Assembly (NCBI GenBank): GCA_002440845.1
Contig: DJVL01000011.1
Coordinates: forward strand, 7,465-35,699
Origin: Patescibacteria group bacterium UBA6257
GTDB taxonomy: Bacteria; Patescibacteriota; Minisyncoccia; UBA6257
Length of the DNA stretch: 28,235 nt
Direction of reading: 5' to 3'
The translations under genes and the position numbers were made by a program. The notes beneath the pieces were generated by a model that saw only the letters and a list, made by a program, of their open reading frames with translations, had not been told where the DNA came from and did not search any database. How positions within the stretch are numbered: the first letter of the stretch is position 1; the number at the start of each line of letters is the position of its first letter. This document shows, in pieces, positions 15,199 through 22,614 of the stretch.

Positions 15199-15694
15199 TA
15201 TTTTTTTTATCGCTCTCTTCTTCTTCTTTATTATTTTTTTCCTCTTTATCGGCTTCGCTGTCTTGTTCCCCTGAAACTTCTTCAAATTCCCTCAAAACCG
15301 TTCCCAAAACGCCGTTAACAAAACGACGAGAAGAATCGCCGCCAAAAGTTTTTGCCAGCTCCACCGCTTCATTTATCGCTACCTTGGGCGGAACCGCTTT
15401 CGGGTCGCCAAACAATAATTCGTAGATGCCTATTCTTAAAATATTCCTGTCTATAATATTTATTTGCTCTAAAGGCCATTCCGGCGCTCCTTGGATAATT
15501 ATTTTATTTAAATCGTCTAAATGAGCAACGATGCCTTCTAATAATTTTTTTGGATATTCCTGATCTTCTATTCCTTCCCCCAAAGCACTGAAAATTCTCT
15601 GAAAAATAGATGCTATATCTTTTTCCCCTTTCCAGAAATCCCATTCATAAAGGGTTTGAAGCAAAATAGAACGAGAAAGGTGGCGAGATCCCAT
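15188..15694 (-). CDS. nusB: transcription antitermination factor NusB
   Basis: NusB binds boxA RNA with ribosomal protein S10 and supports rRNA antitermination. The 168-residue product has the all-helical NusB fold pattern: SRSILLQTLYEWDF at the start, INIIDRNILRIGIYELLFG, and the C-terminal PKVAINEAVELAKTFGGDSSRRFVNGVLG. After about residue 137 it carries an extra acidic tail of about 30 residues rich in Glu, Asp, Lys and Asn that ordinary NusB lacks. rpmF lies 32 bp upstream and rnc overlaps the 3' end. Confidence 0.93.
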   Translation of the reverse strand: MGSRHLSRSILLQTLYEWDFWKGEKDIASIFQRIFSALGEGIEDQEYPKKLLEGIVAHLDDLNKIIIQGAPEWPLEQINIIDRNILRIGIYELLFGDPKAVPPKVAINEAVELAKTFGGDSSRRFVNGVLGTVLREFEEVSGEQDSEADKEEKNNKEEEESDKKNNGD

Positions 15695-15726
15695 GAGATT
15701 AATTTTAAATTTTAAATTTTTAAAGA

Positions 15727-15960
15727 TTATTGGCCTTTTTCAATCTCTTTTTGTTTTATCTTCTTTTCTTTTTTAGAAAGCCCTTTTAGCACATCAATAA
15801 TTTCTTTTTCTTTATAAAAACCGCACTTTGGACAAACTCGATGAGCCAAAGTTCTTTCGCCGCAATGAGGGCATTTAATAAATACCAAGGGCTTAAGAGC
15901 CGTATGGGATCTTCTTTTATTTATTCTTGAACGGGAATGATGACGAGCAGGTAAAGCCAT
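15727..15960 (-). CDS. rpmF: 50S ribosomal protein L32 (zinc-binding form)
   Basis: The 77-residue protein opens with MALPARHHSRSRINKRRSH and has the CPHC...CPKC zinc ribbon (Cys30, Cys33, Cys43, Cys46) of the C+ form of L32. It is slightly longer than usual because of a Lys/Glu-rich tail. It leads the cluster rpmF-nusB-rnc-smc. The 162 bp upstream (15961-16122) are AT-rich and hold no promoter I would defend. Confidence 0.95.
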   Translation of the reverse strand: MALPARHHSRSRINKRRSHTALKPLVFIKCPHCGERTLAHRVCPKCGFYKEKEIIDVLKGLSKKEKKIKQKEIEKGQ

Positions 15961-16122
15961 AATATAATTTTAATATTGTTTTGTTTTGGAAAAACCCGAA
16001 AATGATTTAAAAAACTAAAAAGATAAAATTCTAATTGTAAACAAATATATCATAACAAAACAAAAATAACAAGAACTAAAATTTAGCAAATACCTATTTA
16101 CCATTCAATAAGTGGAGGCGAA

Positions 16123-19100
16123 TTAAATGGCCTCTAAGCTAATTTTTATAAGCTTCCCTCCGAGGAACACCTCTTTTTGAAAGGAAAACGGTTCTCCCGA
16201 CTCCCAGTAGATTTCCTTTATTTTTAGGTCTTTTTTGATATTCTCTTTTTGCTCTTTAATTAAAGAAATAAAATCTTTTTCTCCAGCCACTAAAATTTTT
16301 ATTTGCTGGCCGGGAATAATGCCTGATTCCTGACGAAGCACCTGAATCTGTCTCATAAATTCCCTTATTTCTCCTTCTTTTTTTAATTCCTCGCTGATAA
16401 TAGTATTCAATTCCAAATTCTTTTCTATCTCGCAAGAAAAACCAGCTGTTTTTACGTTTATCTCCTCTTTTAGCAAATTTAACGCTTCTTGGCTTTTTGG
16501 GCTTTTTTGAAAAGAGAAAACGCCATCTTTTATTTTTAATGAGTTTAAAGGCTGACGAATTTTTATTCCTTTTTCTTTTCTGAGGCTTAAAGCTTCAGAC
16601 GAGATTTTTCTGATTTCTTCCATCAAGAACAATAAATCTTTATTATAGAATTTCTCTTCTTTCTTCGGCCAGTCTTCAAGATGGATGCTCTCTTTTTTAG
16701 ACGGATCTTTAGACAAATTATTTAATTTTTGCCAAACGATTTCAGAAAAAAACGGGCAAAAAGGCGATAACAGCAAAGAAAATTCTTTTAAAACTTTTCT
16801 AAGTACTGCTGACGATTCCCTCCAATCTTTTCCTTTTTCTTCAAAACCTTTTTGAAAAATTTTTCTTGAACGTCTGATATACCAACGAGAAAGATCATCC
16901 ACGAAATTATCCAAGGTCTTAGCCGCTTCATTGACCAAATAGTTATCCAAAAAATAGCTCACTTGTTCTTTGGTTTCTTCTAATTTTGAAAGAATCCACT
17001 GGTTTAAAAAAGAAAGTTGTTCTGTCGTTTCTTTCCCTTCTTTATAAGCATAAGTATCGTAAAAAACAATGACGTTCCAAAAAGTATTCAAAAATCTTCT
17101 TTGGCAATTAACTAAATCCTTGGCGGAAAATCTTTTTTCCTCTCCCGACGCATTAATGATAAAAAAATACCAACGCAAGGAGTCAATTCCAAAAGAGTTA
17201 ATCACCGTCCAAGGATCAATAATATTGCCTTTAGATTTGGACATTTTTTCGCCTTTCTCGTCTAAAATCAAACCCAGACAAATCACATTTTTATAAGGAT
17301 GACCCAGCTCCAAGAGAACGGCGATTGATAAAAGAGTGTAAAACCATCCCCGGGTTTGGTCTATGGCTTCACAAATAAAATCAGCCGGAAAAGGAATTTC
17401 TTTAATTAAATTGGCAACTGGCGCAGTTTCATTTTTCTGCTTTATTTGTTCAAAGGGAAAATGAAACTGCGCATATGGCATTGAACCAGAATCAAACCAG
17501 CAATCTAAAACGCTCTTTGCCCTTGTCATTTCTTTGCGGCAAGAACTGCATCTTAACTTAATCCCATCAATAAAAGGGCGATGAAGGTCTAACTCCCCTT
17601 TTCCGTCAAAAGGCAAAATTCCATAAGGAATTCTTCCCCTTTCTCCTAAAGCTACGAGTTTATTGTTTAAAATAGAAGCCAAAGGGTCTTGGTGGGAAAT
17701 AATAAGAATTTTTTTATTCTTATATTTTTCGGAAATTTCTCTTAAAAATTCCACCATTCTTTTCCTTACTTGACTCATCGTTTCTCCGCCTTCAGGGGCA
17801 TGCTCATATTTATAGCTTAAATCAGGAAAAAGCTTAGAATACTCACTGACGGATTTTCCGTTATAAATCCCAAAGTCAATTTCTCTTAAACGGGAATCAA
17901 AAATTATTTCTTTCCCCAAAACCTTAGAAATAATTTCCGCGGTTTTTTTGGTCCTTGCTAAATCAGAAGAAAAAATTAAATCTATGGCTTCTTTTTTTAA
18001 ATTTATTGCCGTTTCTTCTATCTGCCGTTTCCCTTCTTCTGTTAAATAAGAAATCTTTTTTTCCGGATAAGAAGAAAGAAATTCATTCTTATTGGAATCA
18101 GCCTCGCCGTGGCGTAAATAATAAAACTCGTTATCAGCTATGGCTTTTTCTTCCAACTCTTTTAGAGAGCCGATGACTTCAAAATTTCCGCAATCAGGGC
18201 ATTCCCAAATTGGCAAAGGCGTTCCCCAATATCTGTTTCTGGAAATAGCCCAATCTTTGGCTTCTTTCAACCACTGACCAAATCTGCCGTTTTTAATATG
18301 AGCAGGCACCCAATTTATTTTTTGATTGTTATCCTCTAATTCCTTTCTAAGGTTGCTCATTTTTATATACCAAGCTTCTGCGGCAAAATAAAGCAAGGGG
18401 GTCTTGCAGCGCCAACAAAAAGGATAATCATGAACTGTTCCCTTTAAATCCCCAAAATAAATCAAATTTCTTTTTTTTAAGTCTTCAAAAATTAAAGGAT
18501 CGGCGTTTTTAAAATATAAACCAGCCCACTTGCCCGCTGAGTTATTCATCCTGCCATCTTCATTAACCGTTAAAAGGATGGGAAATTCTTTTAGTCCTTT
18601 TTCTTTTGACTTTTGATTTAAAGCTTTAATCAACTCCATATCATCCTCTCCAAAAGCCGGAGCAATGTGGATTAAACCTGTGCCTTCTAAATTAGACACA
18701 AAATCAGCTGCTACCACTTCATAAATCTTTTCCTTTTCTGGAGAAATTTGATATTCATATAAAGGTTTATATCTTTCTCCGACTAAATCTTCGCCTTTAA
18801 TTTCACCGATTGCTTTTGTTAATTTAATTTGAGGCAAAGCCGGCGGCTGAGCTAAGCTTATTAATAAATCTTCCCCCGTCTGCCATAATTTATAATTTTC
18901 TTTCGGAGAAACAGCAATCGCCACATTAGCCGGCAAAGTCCAAGGCGTAGTTGTCCAAACCAAAAGAAAAATTTTTAATTTTAAATTTTTGGCTTTTAAA
19001 TCTTTTAGCAAGAAATTCTTAGGATTCTCAATCTCAAATTTCAAATAAAGAGAAGGGTCTTTAACTTCCTCGTAACCCAAAGAAAGTTCGTGAGTGGAAA

Positions 19101-19698
19101 GCGGCGTGCCGCAACGAGGACAATAAGGAAGAACTTTATAGCTTTTATAGAGCAAATTTCTTTTTTGGGCTTCTTTTATTATCCACCAAACCGTTTCCAT
19201 ATAACTCGTCTCAAAAGTAACATAAGGGTTTTTGGCATCTAACCAAAAACCCATTCTTTCTGTTAACTTTTCCCATTCCTCTTTATAATGCCAAACTGAT
19301 TCTTTGGCTTTTTTGTTAAATTTGTCTATTCCGTAATCTTCAATTTCTTTCTTGTTTTTAAAACCTAAATTTTTTTCTACTTCCAGCTCAACCGGCAAGC
19401 CATGAGTGTCCCAGCCGGCTTTTCTTTCTACATAAAAACCTCTCATGGTTTTATAACGGCAAATCAAATCTTTAAAGGAACGGGCTAAAACATGATGAAT
19501 GCCCGGACGGCCGTTGGCAGTGGGCGGACCTTCATAAAAAACAAATCTCTCTGAATGCCGTCTTTGGTCCAAACTTTTTTGGAAAATATGATTTTTTTGC
19601 CAAAACTCCAAAATCTTTTCTTCCTGTTTTACAAAATCCAAATAGGAAGATTTTGGCATAGAGTCTTGGATTTCATCGGATTTTTTTTCAACAATCAT
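16123..19698 (-). CDS. ileS: isoleucyl-tRNA synthetase with an embedded histidine-phosphatase domain
   Basis: IleRS charges tRNA-Ile and edits misactivated valine. The 1191-residue protein contains the HIGH-region variant PPTANGRPGIHHVLAR (58-73), a CP1 editing domain with TTTPWTLPAN (about 249-258) and GTGLIHIAPAFGEDD (339-353), and the KMSKS loop (818-822). The anticodon-binding region starts near 860, followed by a C-terminal IleRS-type domain. The zinc-knuckle cysteines CPDC (500-503) and CSSC (717-720) lie 214 residues apart because residues about 520-700 form a complete clade-1 histidine-phosphatase domain: YYLRHGEAD with His530, SSDLARTKKTAEII with Arg582, LREIDFG with Glu606 and IISHQD with His669. 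The normal IleRS sequence resumes at LDLHRPFIDGI. Without the insert the length is about 1,010 residues, ordinary for type II IleRS. It is a single-gene unit divergent from smpB. Confidence 0.95.
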   Translation of the reverse strand: MIVEKKSDEIQDSMPKSSYLDFVKQEEKILEFWQKNHIFQKSLDQRRHSERFVFYEGPPTANGRPGIHHVLARSFKDLICRYKTMRGFYVERKAGWDTHGLPVELEVEKNLGFKNKKEIEDYGIDKFNKKAKESVWHYKEEWEKLTERMGFWLDAKNPYVTFETSYMETVWWIIKEAQKRNLLYKSYKVLPYCPRCGTPLSTHELSLGYEEVKDPSLYLKFEIENPKNFLLKDLKAKNLKLKIFLLVWTTTPWTLPANVAIAVSPKENYKLWQTGEDLLISLAQPPALPQIKLTKAIGEIKGEDLVGERYKPLYEYQISPEKEKIYEVVAADFVSNLEGTGLIHIAPAFGEDDMELIKALNQKSKEKGLKEFPILLTVNEDGRMNNSAGKWAGLYFKNADPLIFEDLKKRNLIYFGDLKGTVHDYPFCWRCKTPLLYFAAEAWYIKMSNLRKELEDNNQKINWVPAHIKNGRFGQWLKEAKDWAISRNRYWGTPLPIWECPDCGNFEVIGSLKELEEKAIADNEFYYLRHGEADSNKNEFLSSYPEKKISYLTEEGKRQIEETAINLKKEAIDLIFSSDLARTKKTAEIISKVLGKEIIFDSRLREIDFGIYNGKSVSEYSKLFPDLSYKYEHAPEGGETMSQVRKRMVEFLREISEKYKNKKILIISHQDPLASILNNKLVALGERGRIPYGILPFDGKGELDLHRPFIDGIKLRCSSCRKEMTRAKSVLDCWFDSGSMPYAQFHFPFEQIKQKNETAPVANLIKEIPFPADFICEAIDQTRGWFYTLLSIAVLLELGHPYKNVICLGLILDEKGEKMSKSKGNIIDPWTVINSFGIDSLRWYFFIINASGEEKRFSAKDLVNCQRRFLNTFWNVIVFYDTYAYKEGKETTEQLSFLNQWILSKLEETKEQVSYFLDNYLVNEAAKTLDNFVDDLSRWYIRRSRKIFQKGFEEKGKDWRESSAVLRKVLKEFSLLLSPFCPFFSEIVWQKLNNLSKDPSKKESIHLEDWPKKEEKFYNKDLLFLMEEIRKISSEALSLRKEKGIKIRQPLNSLKIKDGVFSFQKSPKSQEALNLLKEEINVKTAGFSCEIEKNLELNTIISEELKKEGEIREFMRQIQVLRQESGIIPGQQIKILVAGEKDFISLIKEQKENIKKDLKIKEIYWESGEPFSFQKEVFLGGKLIKISLEAI
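17599..18138 (-). other. in-frame histidine-phosphatase domain inside ileS
   Basis: This segment encodes about residues 521-700 of the IleRS. It has every hallmark of a phosphoglycerate-mutase-type phosphatase: an RHGE motif with nucleophile His530, the SSDLAR arginine (Arg582), the LREIDFG acid (Glu606), GGETMSQV and the second histidine in IISHQD (His669). The only clear oddity is Gln instead of Gly after His669. The frame continues without break on both sides, so it is a true domain insertion and not an adjoining gene. Its substrate is unknown. Confidence 0.9.
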
Positions 19699-19752
19699 AT
19701 TTTTTCTTCAATAAAATACTTTATCCTAAAATGCCAAAAAAATCAAAATCTG

Positions 19753-19761
19753 TGCTATACT
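19753..19761 (+). promoter_or_regulatory. extended -10 promoter upstream of smpB
   Basis: The plus strand reads TGC-TATACT (hexamer 19756-19761). A poor -35 (TGCCAA) lies 18 bp upstream of it. The predicted start near 19768 leaves a 30-base leader before the smpB ATG. It could drive smpB and ssrA together. Confidence 0.55.
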
Positions 19762-19797
19762 AAAAATAGACAAAAAAATTCTGGTTAAAAAAATTTT

Positions 19798-20250
19798 ATG
19801 ACAAAGGACTTGGCAATAAACAAAAAAGCTAATTTTGATTATCAAATAATAGATAAATTAGAATGCGGCATTGTCTTAACGGGGTCGGAAGTAAAAACTG
19901 CGAAAGCCGGTTTGGTTAATTTAACCGGTTCTTACGCCATTATTAGAAAAAAAGGGGTCTTTCTTATCAATGCCAATTTCCCTCCTTATCAGGCTAAAAA
20001 TATAAATTTTGCCTATGATGCCAAGAGGACAAAAAAGCTTCTTCTTCGTAAAAAAGAAATGCTCCAGCTGATGGGAAAAATTAAAAAACAAAACTTGACT
20101 TTAATCCCGCTAAGAATGTATAATAAAAAAGGCTTAATTAAGGTTGAAGTGGCTTTAGCCAAAGGGAAAAAGAAAATAGATAAAAGAGAAATCATCAAGC
20201 AAAGAGAAACGAAAAGAAGGACGGAAAAAGCCAGAAAAGGAGAATATTAA
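19798..20250 (+). CDS. smpB: SsrA-binding protein SmpB
   Basis: SmpB binds tmRNA and fills the decoding centre during rescue of stalled ribosomes. The 150-residue protein has the OB-fold core with LTGSEVKTAKAGLVNLTGSYA, the PYQAKNINFAYDAKRTKKLLL segment, and the C-terminal basic tail KGKKKIDKREIIKQRETKRR that mimics mRNA in the A site. Its length is normal. The tmRNA gene begins two bases after its stop codon, so the protein and its RNA partner are probably made from one transcript and then separated by processing. No Shine-Dalgarno site is visible before the ATG. Confidence 0.97.
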   Translation: MTKDLAINKKANFDYQIIDKLECGIVLTGSEVKTAKAGLVNLTGSYAIIRKKGVFLINANFPPYQAKNINFAYDAKRTKKLLLRKKEMLQLMGKIKKQNLTLIPLRMYNKKGLIKVEVALAKGKKKIDKREIIKQRETKRRTEKARKGEY

Positions 20251-20252
20251 TT

Positions 20253-20644
20253 GGGGATGACGGGATTTGATAAGAAGAAATTTGTTAAATAAGCGAGTTG
20301 AGGAAGCTTCGTTAGCTCATTAAAATCGAAGCGGCACTATTAAATGCCAAACAACGAATTCCTGCTTATGCCTATGCCTAAGGCATAGGAAAGCATCTGC
20401 CTAATTATTAGGCAAATCTTCCTGTCCACTCCTGATAAACAGGAAGGTTTCAATCGTCAGGATTGATTGGCAGCAAGGTTTATCCGCTTTTTGCCAATTG
20501 AAATTTTTCGGATAAGTTTAAAGAAAGTTTTGTTTGGTTTAAAATTCTTTAAACTAAAGGCTTTGCCTTAAAAACCAAAATACACTCGTAGAATTATTTA
20601 ATTAATGCTTCTTAGACGTGGGTTCAACTCCCACCTTCTCCACC
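20253..20644 (+). ncRNA. ssrA: tmRNA (transfer-messenger RNA)
   Basis: The 5' end GGGGATGACGGGATTTGA and the 3' end (T arm GTGGG-TTCAACT-CCCAC, then CTTCTCC-A-CC) form the tRNA-like domain, with the family's usual G3-U wobble. One U-U mismatch at acceptor position 6 is unusual. The tag frame begins at GCC 20346, preceded by TTAAAT with A at -4, and reads A-K-Q-R-I-P-A-Y-A-Y-A with TAA at 20379-20381. That stop forms the loop of an 8-bp hairpin (20371-20378 with 20382-20389). Further stems such as CTTCCTG...CAGGAAG and TGCCTAAT...ATTAGGCA fit the pseudoknot ring. CCA is not fully encoded (ACCCC follows), so it would be added enzymatically. About 392 bases, directly after smpB. Confidence 0.93.
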
Positions 20645-20725
20645 CCTTAACTAAAGCGCTTATAGATTTGAAACATATTCTTAAAAGCGGCTCAAGCATA
20701 GCTTTTATAAATAAACACTTTCCTA

Positions 20726-21211
20726 ATGAATCCTCAAACAATCCGTCTCATTGACGATTCCAACAAACAAATTGGGATATTTTCTTATGAAGAAGCCTTA
20801 GAAAAAGCCAAAGAAAAAGGCTTGGATTTATTAGTGATTACCCTAAAAACAGATCCGCCGGTTTACAAATTGGGAAATTACGAAAAAGTTAGATACCGAA
20901 AAGGAAAAGAAATAAAAAAAGAAAAATTAAAAATCAGACAATCTTTTCCTAAGTCAATAAGAATCGGTTTTAGCGAAGGAAATCATGACATAGAAACAAA
21001 AGCTAAAAAAACCGAAGAATTTTTGGAAGAAGACAAAATTGTTATTATCCAAATGCCTCTAAAGGGCAGGGAAAAAATCCATTTTGATCTTGGCGAAAAA
21101 AAAATTAAAGAATTTTTGACAAAAATAAAAATTCCTTATAGAATTATTCAACCTGTCAAAAGAAACCCTTTTGGCCTTAGCCTGTCGCTTAAAAAAAGCA
21201 AAGAAAGTTAA
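20726..21211 (+). CDS. infC: translation initiation factor IF-3
   Basis: IF-3 blocks premature subunit joining and checks the start codon. The 161-residue product from ATG 20726 has the N-domain features IRLIDDSNKQIG and EEALEKAKEKGLDLLVI, the linker, and the C-domain HDIETKAKKTEEFL and PLKGREKIHFDLG. The start is slightly short for the family, because IF-3 usually begins with INxxI before the VRLI motif. In frame just upstream, after a TAA at 20708-20710, ATA AAC ACT TTC CTA would add INTFL. A rare AUA start there is possible, since infC genes are known for unusual starts. It heads infC-rpmI-rplT. The 81 bp between ssrA and infC show no promoter I would defend. Confidence 0.93.
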   Translation: MNPQTIRLIDDSNKQIGIFSYEEALEKAKEKGLDLLVITLKTDPPVYKLGNYEKVRYRKGKEIKKEKLKIRQSFPKSIRIGFSEGNHDIETKAKKTEEFLEEDKIVIIQMPLKGREKIHFDLGEKKIKEFLTKIKIPYRIIQPVKRNPFGLSLSLKKSKES

Positions 21212-21234
21212 AAGATAAAGAAACCCTTTTAAGT

Positions 21235-21423
21235 ATGAAAAAGAAGAAAATGGGAAAAAACCTTTTTAAAAAAAGATTAAGAATTACAAAAAAAGGAAAA
21301 ATTATAAGAAGATCAAGCAACATTGGCCATACCCAAGCTAAAGAATCCGGAAAGCAGAAAAGGAGAAAGAAAAATCCCCTGTTGTTGGTTAAAAATAAAA
21401 AAGCCATTCTGAGGTATTGTTAA
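21235..21423 (+). CDS. rpmI: 50S ribosomal protein L35
   Basis: The 62-residue, very basic protein matches L35 in length and in the pattern FKKRLRITKKGKIIRR followed by a Lys/Arg-rich middle and KNKKAILRY near the end. The first ATG (21235) places the KRL motif at the family's usual distance from the start; a later ATG at 21250 would be too short. It sits between infC (23 bp) and rplT (17 bp), the conserved infC-rpmI-rplT order. Confidence 0.9.
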   Translation: MKKKKMGKNLFKKRLRITKKGKIIRRSSNIGHTQAKESGKQKRRKKNPLLLVKNKKAILRYC

Positions 21424-21440
21424 ATAATAAATAAAAGAAT

Positions 21441-21791
21441 ATGGCTCGAGTCAAAAGAGGAACTATTGCCAATAAAAGAAGAAAAAATGTCATCAAGCAT
21501 ACAAAAGGATTCCGCTATGGCAGAAAATCAAAATTCCGCCAAGCCAAAGAAGCTCTTTTACACGCTTGGTCTCATTCTTTTAAAGATAGGAAAATAGAAA
21601 AAAGAGAAAAAAGAAAACTCTGGCAAATAAAAATAAATGCCGCAGCGAGAGAACAGAATATTAACTATAATAAATTCATTAAAAACTTAAGGGATAAAAA
21701 TGTGAAGCTGGACAGAAAAATTTTAGCTGATTTAGCGGAAAATTATTCCCCTGTCTTCAAAAAACTAACAGAGGCAATAAAAACAAAATAG
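21441..21791 (+). CDS. rplT: 50S ribosomal protein L20
   Basis: The 116-residue protein begins MARVKRGTIANKRRKNVIK and contains KGFRYGRKSKFRQAKEALLHAW and LWQIKINAAAREQNINYNKFI, all typical of L20, which is essential for early 50S assembly. Length and position after rpmI are standard. No L20-binding autoregulatory pseudoknot could be recognised upstream of infC. The operon ends at the hairpin at 21824-21856. Confidence 0.97.
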   Translation: MARVKRGTIANKRRKNVIKHTKGFRYGRKSKFRQAKEALLHAWSHSFKDRKIEKREKRKLWQIKINAAAREQNINYNKFIKNLRDKNVKLDRKILADLAENYSPVFKKLTEAIKTK

Positions 21792-21823
21792 ATTTTAGAA
21801 AAACAACTATCAAGAATCCTTTA

Positions 21824-21856
21824 AAAAGCCTTCTCTTTTTAGCAAGAAGGCTTTTT
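21824..21856. terminator. terminator after rplT, likely bidirectional
   Basis: A 12-bp stem pairs 21824-21835 (AAAAAGCCTTCT) with 21845-21856 around a nine-base loop, followed by a T-run on the plus strand. The minus strand also ends in a T-run, so it can serve the convergent MFS operon that stops at 21954. Confidence 0.9.
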
Positions 21857-21953
21857 TCTTTTTTCCCCAGCGCCAACCGTTTTATAAATCAGGCTTATTT
21901 TTTGACTTCTTTTTAATTTATTTTTTAGTTTATTTAGAAGTTTGTTTTTAAAT

Positions 21954-22598
21954 CTATCCTTTTAAAGGGAAAAAATATTCCTTTTTTTCTTTTTTCTTGT
22001 GGAGAAAATATTTTTTTATAGACAGAAGATTAACTAAACTTATAACCTGCACCAAACAGACAATAACAAATATTAATGGGAATCCAAAAGTCAAGGCAAG
22101 AAAACTACCAATCAGGATAGCGAAAGCGGAACCAAGATTGTAACCCGTGCTGTTTAAAGCCCATTGAAAGCTTATCCTTCTGGGATTAATATAGCGGGTA
22201 AAAATAGAATTCCAAGGCGGAACATACAAAGCATCAGCAATGCCATAAATAAGAAAAATAAAATAAAGCTCGCCGGCATTTTTGGAAAAAAGCAAAGCCA
22301 AAGGCACCAAAATAACCAAAAACTGGCCTAAAAGCAAAGTAAAATAATCATCTGATTCGCCGTCAACTTTATCCAAAGAATCGGAAACAAAAATTTGAAG
22401 AATTGCTTTAACCAACCAATAAATAAACCAACAAATACCTATTGCTTCCAAAGAGCCACCCTTAATATTATTAATAACATAAACAGCAAAAATAGGATTA
22501 ACAAAAGCCCAGCCAGTGATTGATAAAACATTGGTAATTAAAAGGGTTTTTACCACCGGGTGCATTTTCTCTTTAAAAAGCTCTTGAAGTTTAATCAT
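21954..22598 (-). CDS. half-size MFS-type membrane transporter (about six helices)
   Basis: The 214-residue product has about six hydrophobic helices (near 18-40, 48-68, 86-104, 109-128, 148-170 and 172-192). It contains the MFS-like stretch ADALYVPPWNSIFTRYINPRRISFQWALNSTGYNLGSAF, which resembles the helix 4-5 region of major facilitator proteins. Ordinary MFS proteins have twelve helices and about 400 residues, so this is one half and probably acts as a dimer. The basic C-terminus (HKKKEKKEYF) faces the cytoplasm. It follows the Hsp100 ATPase by 16 bp and closes this operon. The substrate is unknown; a decayed remnant is less likely because the frame is clean. Confidence 0.7.
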   Translation of the reverse strand: MIKLQELFKEKMHPVVKTLLITNVLSITGWAFVNPIFAVYVINNIKGGSLEAIGICWFIYWLVKAILQIFVSDSLDKVDGESDDYFTLLLGQFLVILVPLALLFSKNAGELYFIFLIYGIADALYVPPWNSIFTRYINPRRISFQWALNSTGYNLGSAFAILIGSFLALTFGFPLIFVIVCLVQVISLVNLLSIKKYFLHKKKEKKEYFFPLKG

Positions 22599-22614
22599 TT
22601 TTTTTAATTGTTAT

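Noticed and set aside
15199..15285. 29-residue Lys-rich N-terminal extension of RNase III
   Set aside because: It is the shifted reading of the nusB tail; the ATG at 15198 gives the normal 235-residue length.
20345..20387. Alternative tmRNA tag frame starting at ATG (MPNNEF...)
   Set aside because: The GCC frame starts with Ala, has A at -4 before the resume codon and ends at a TAA placed in a hairpin loop, as in known tmRNAs.
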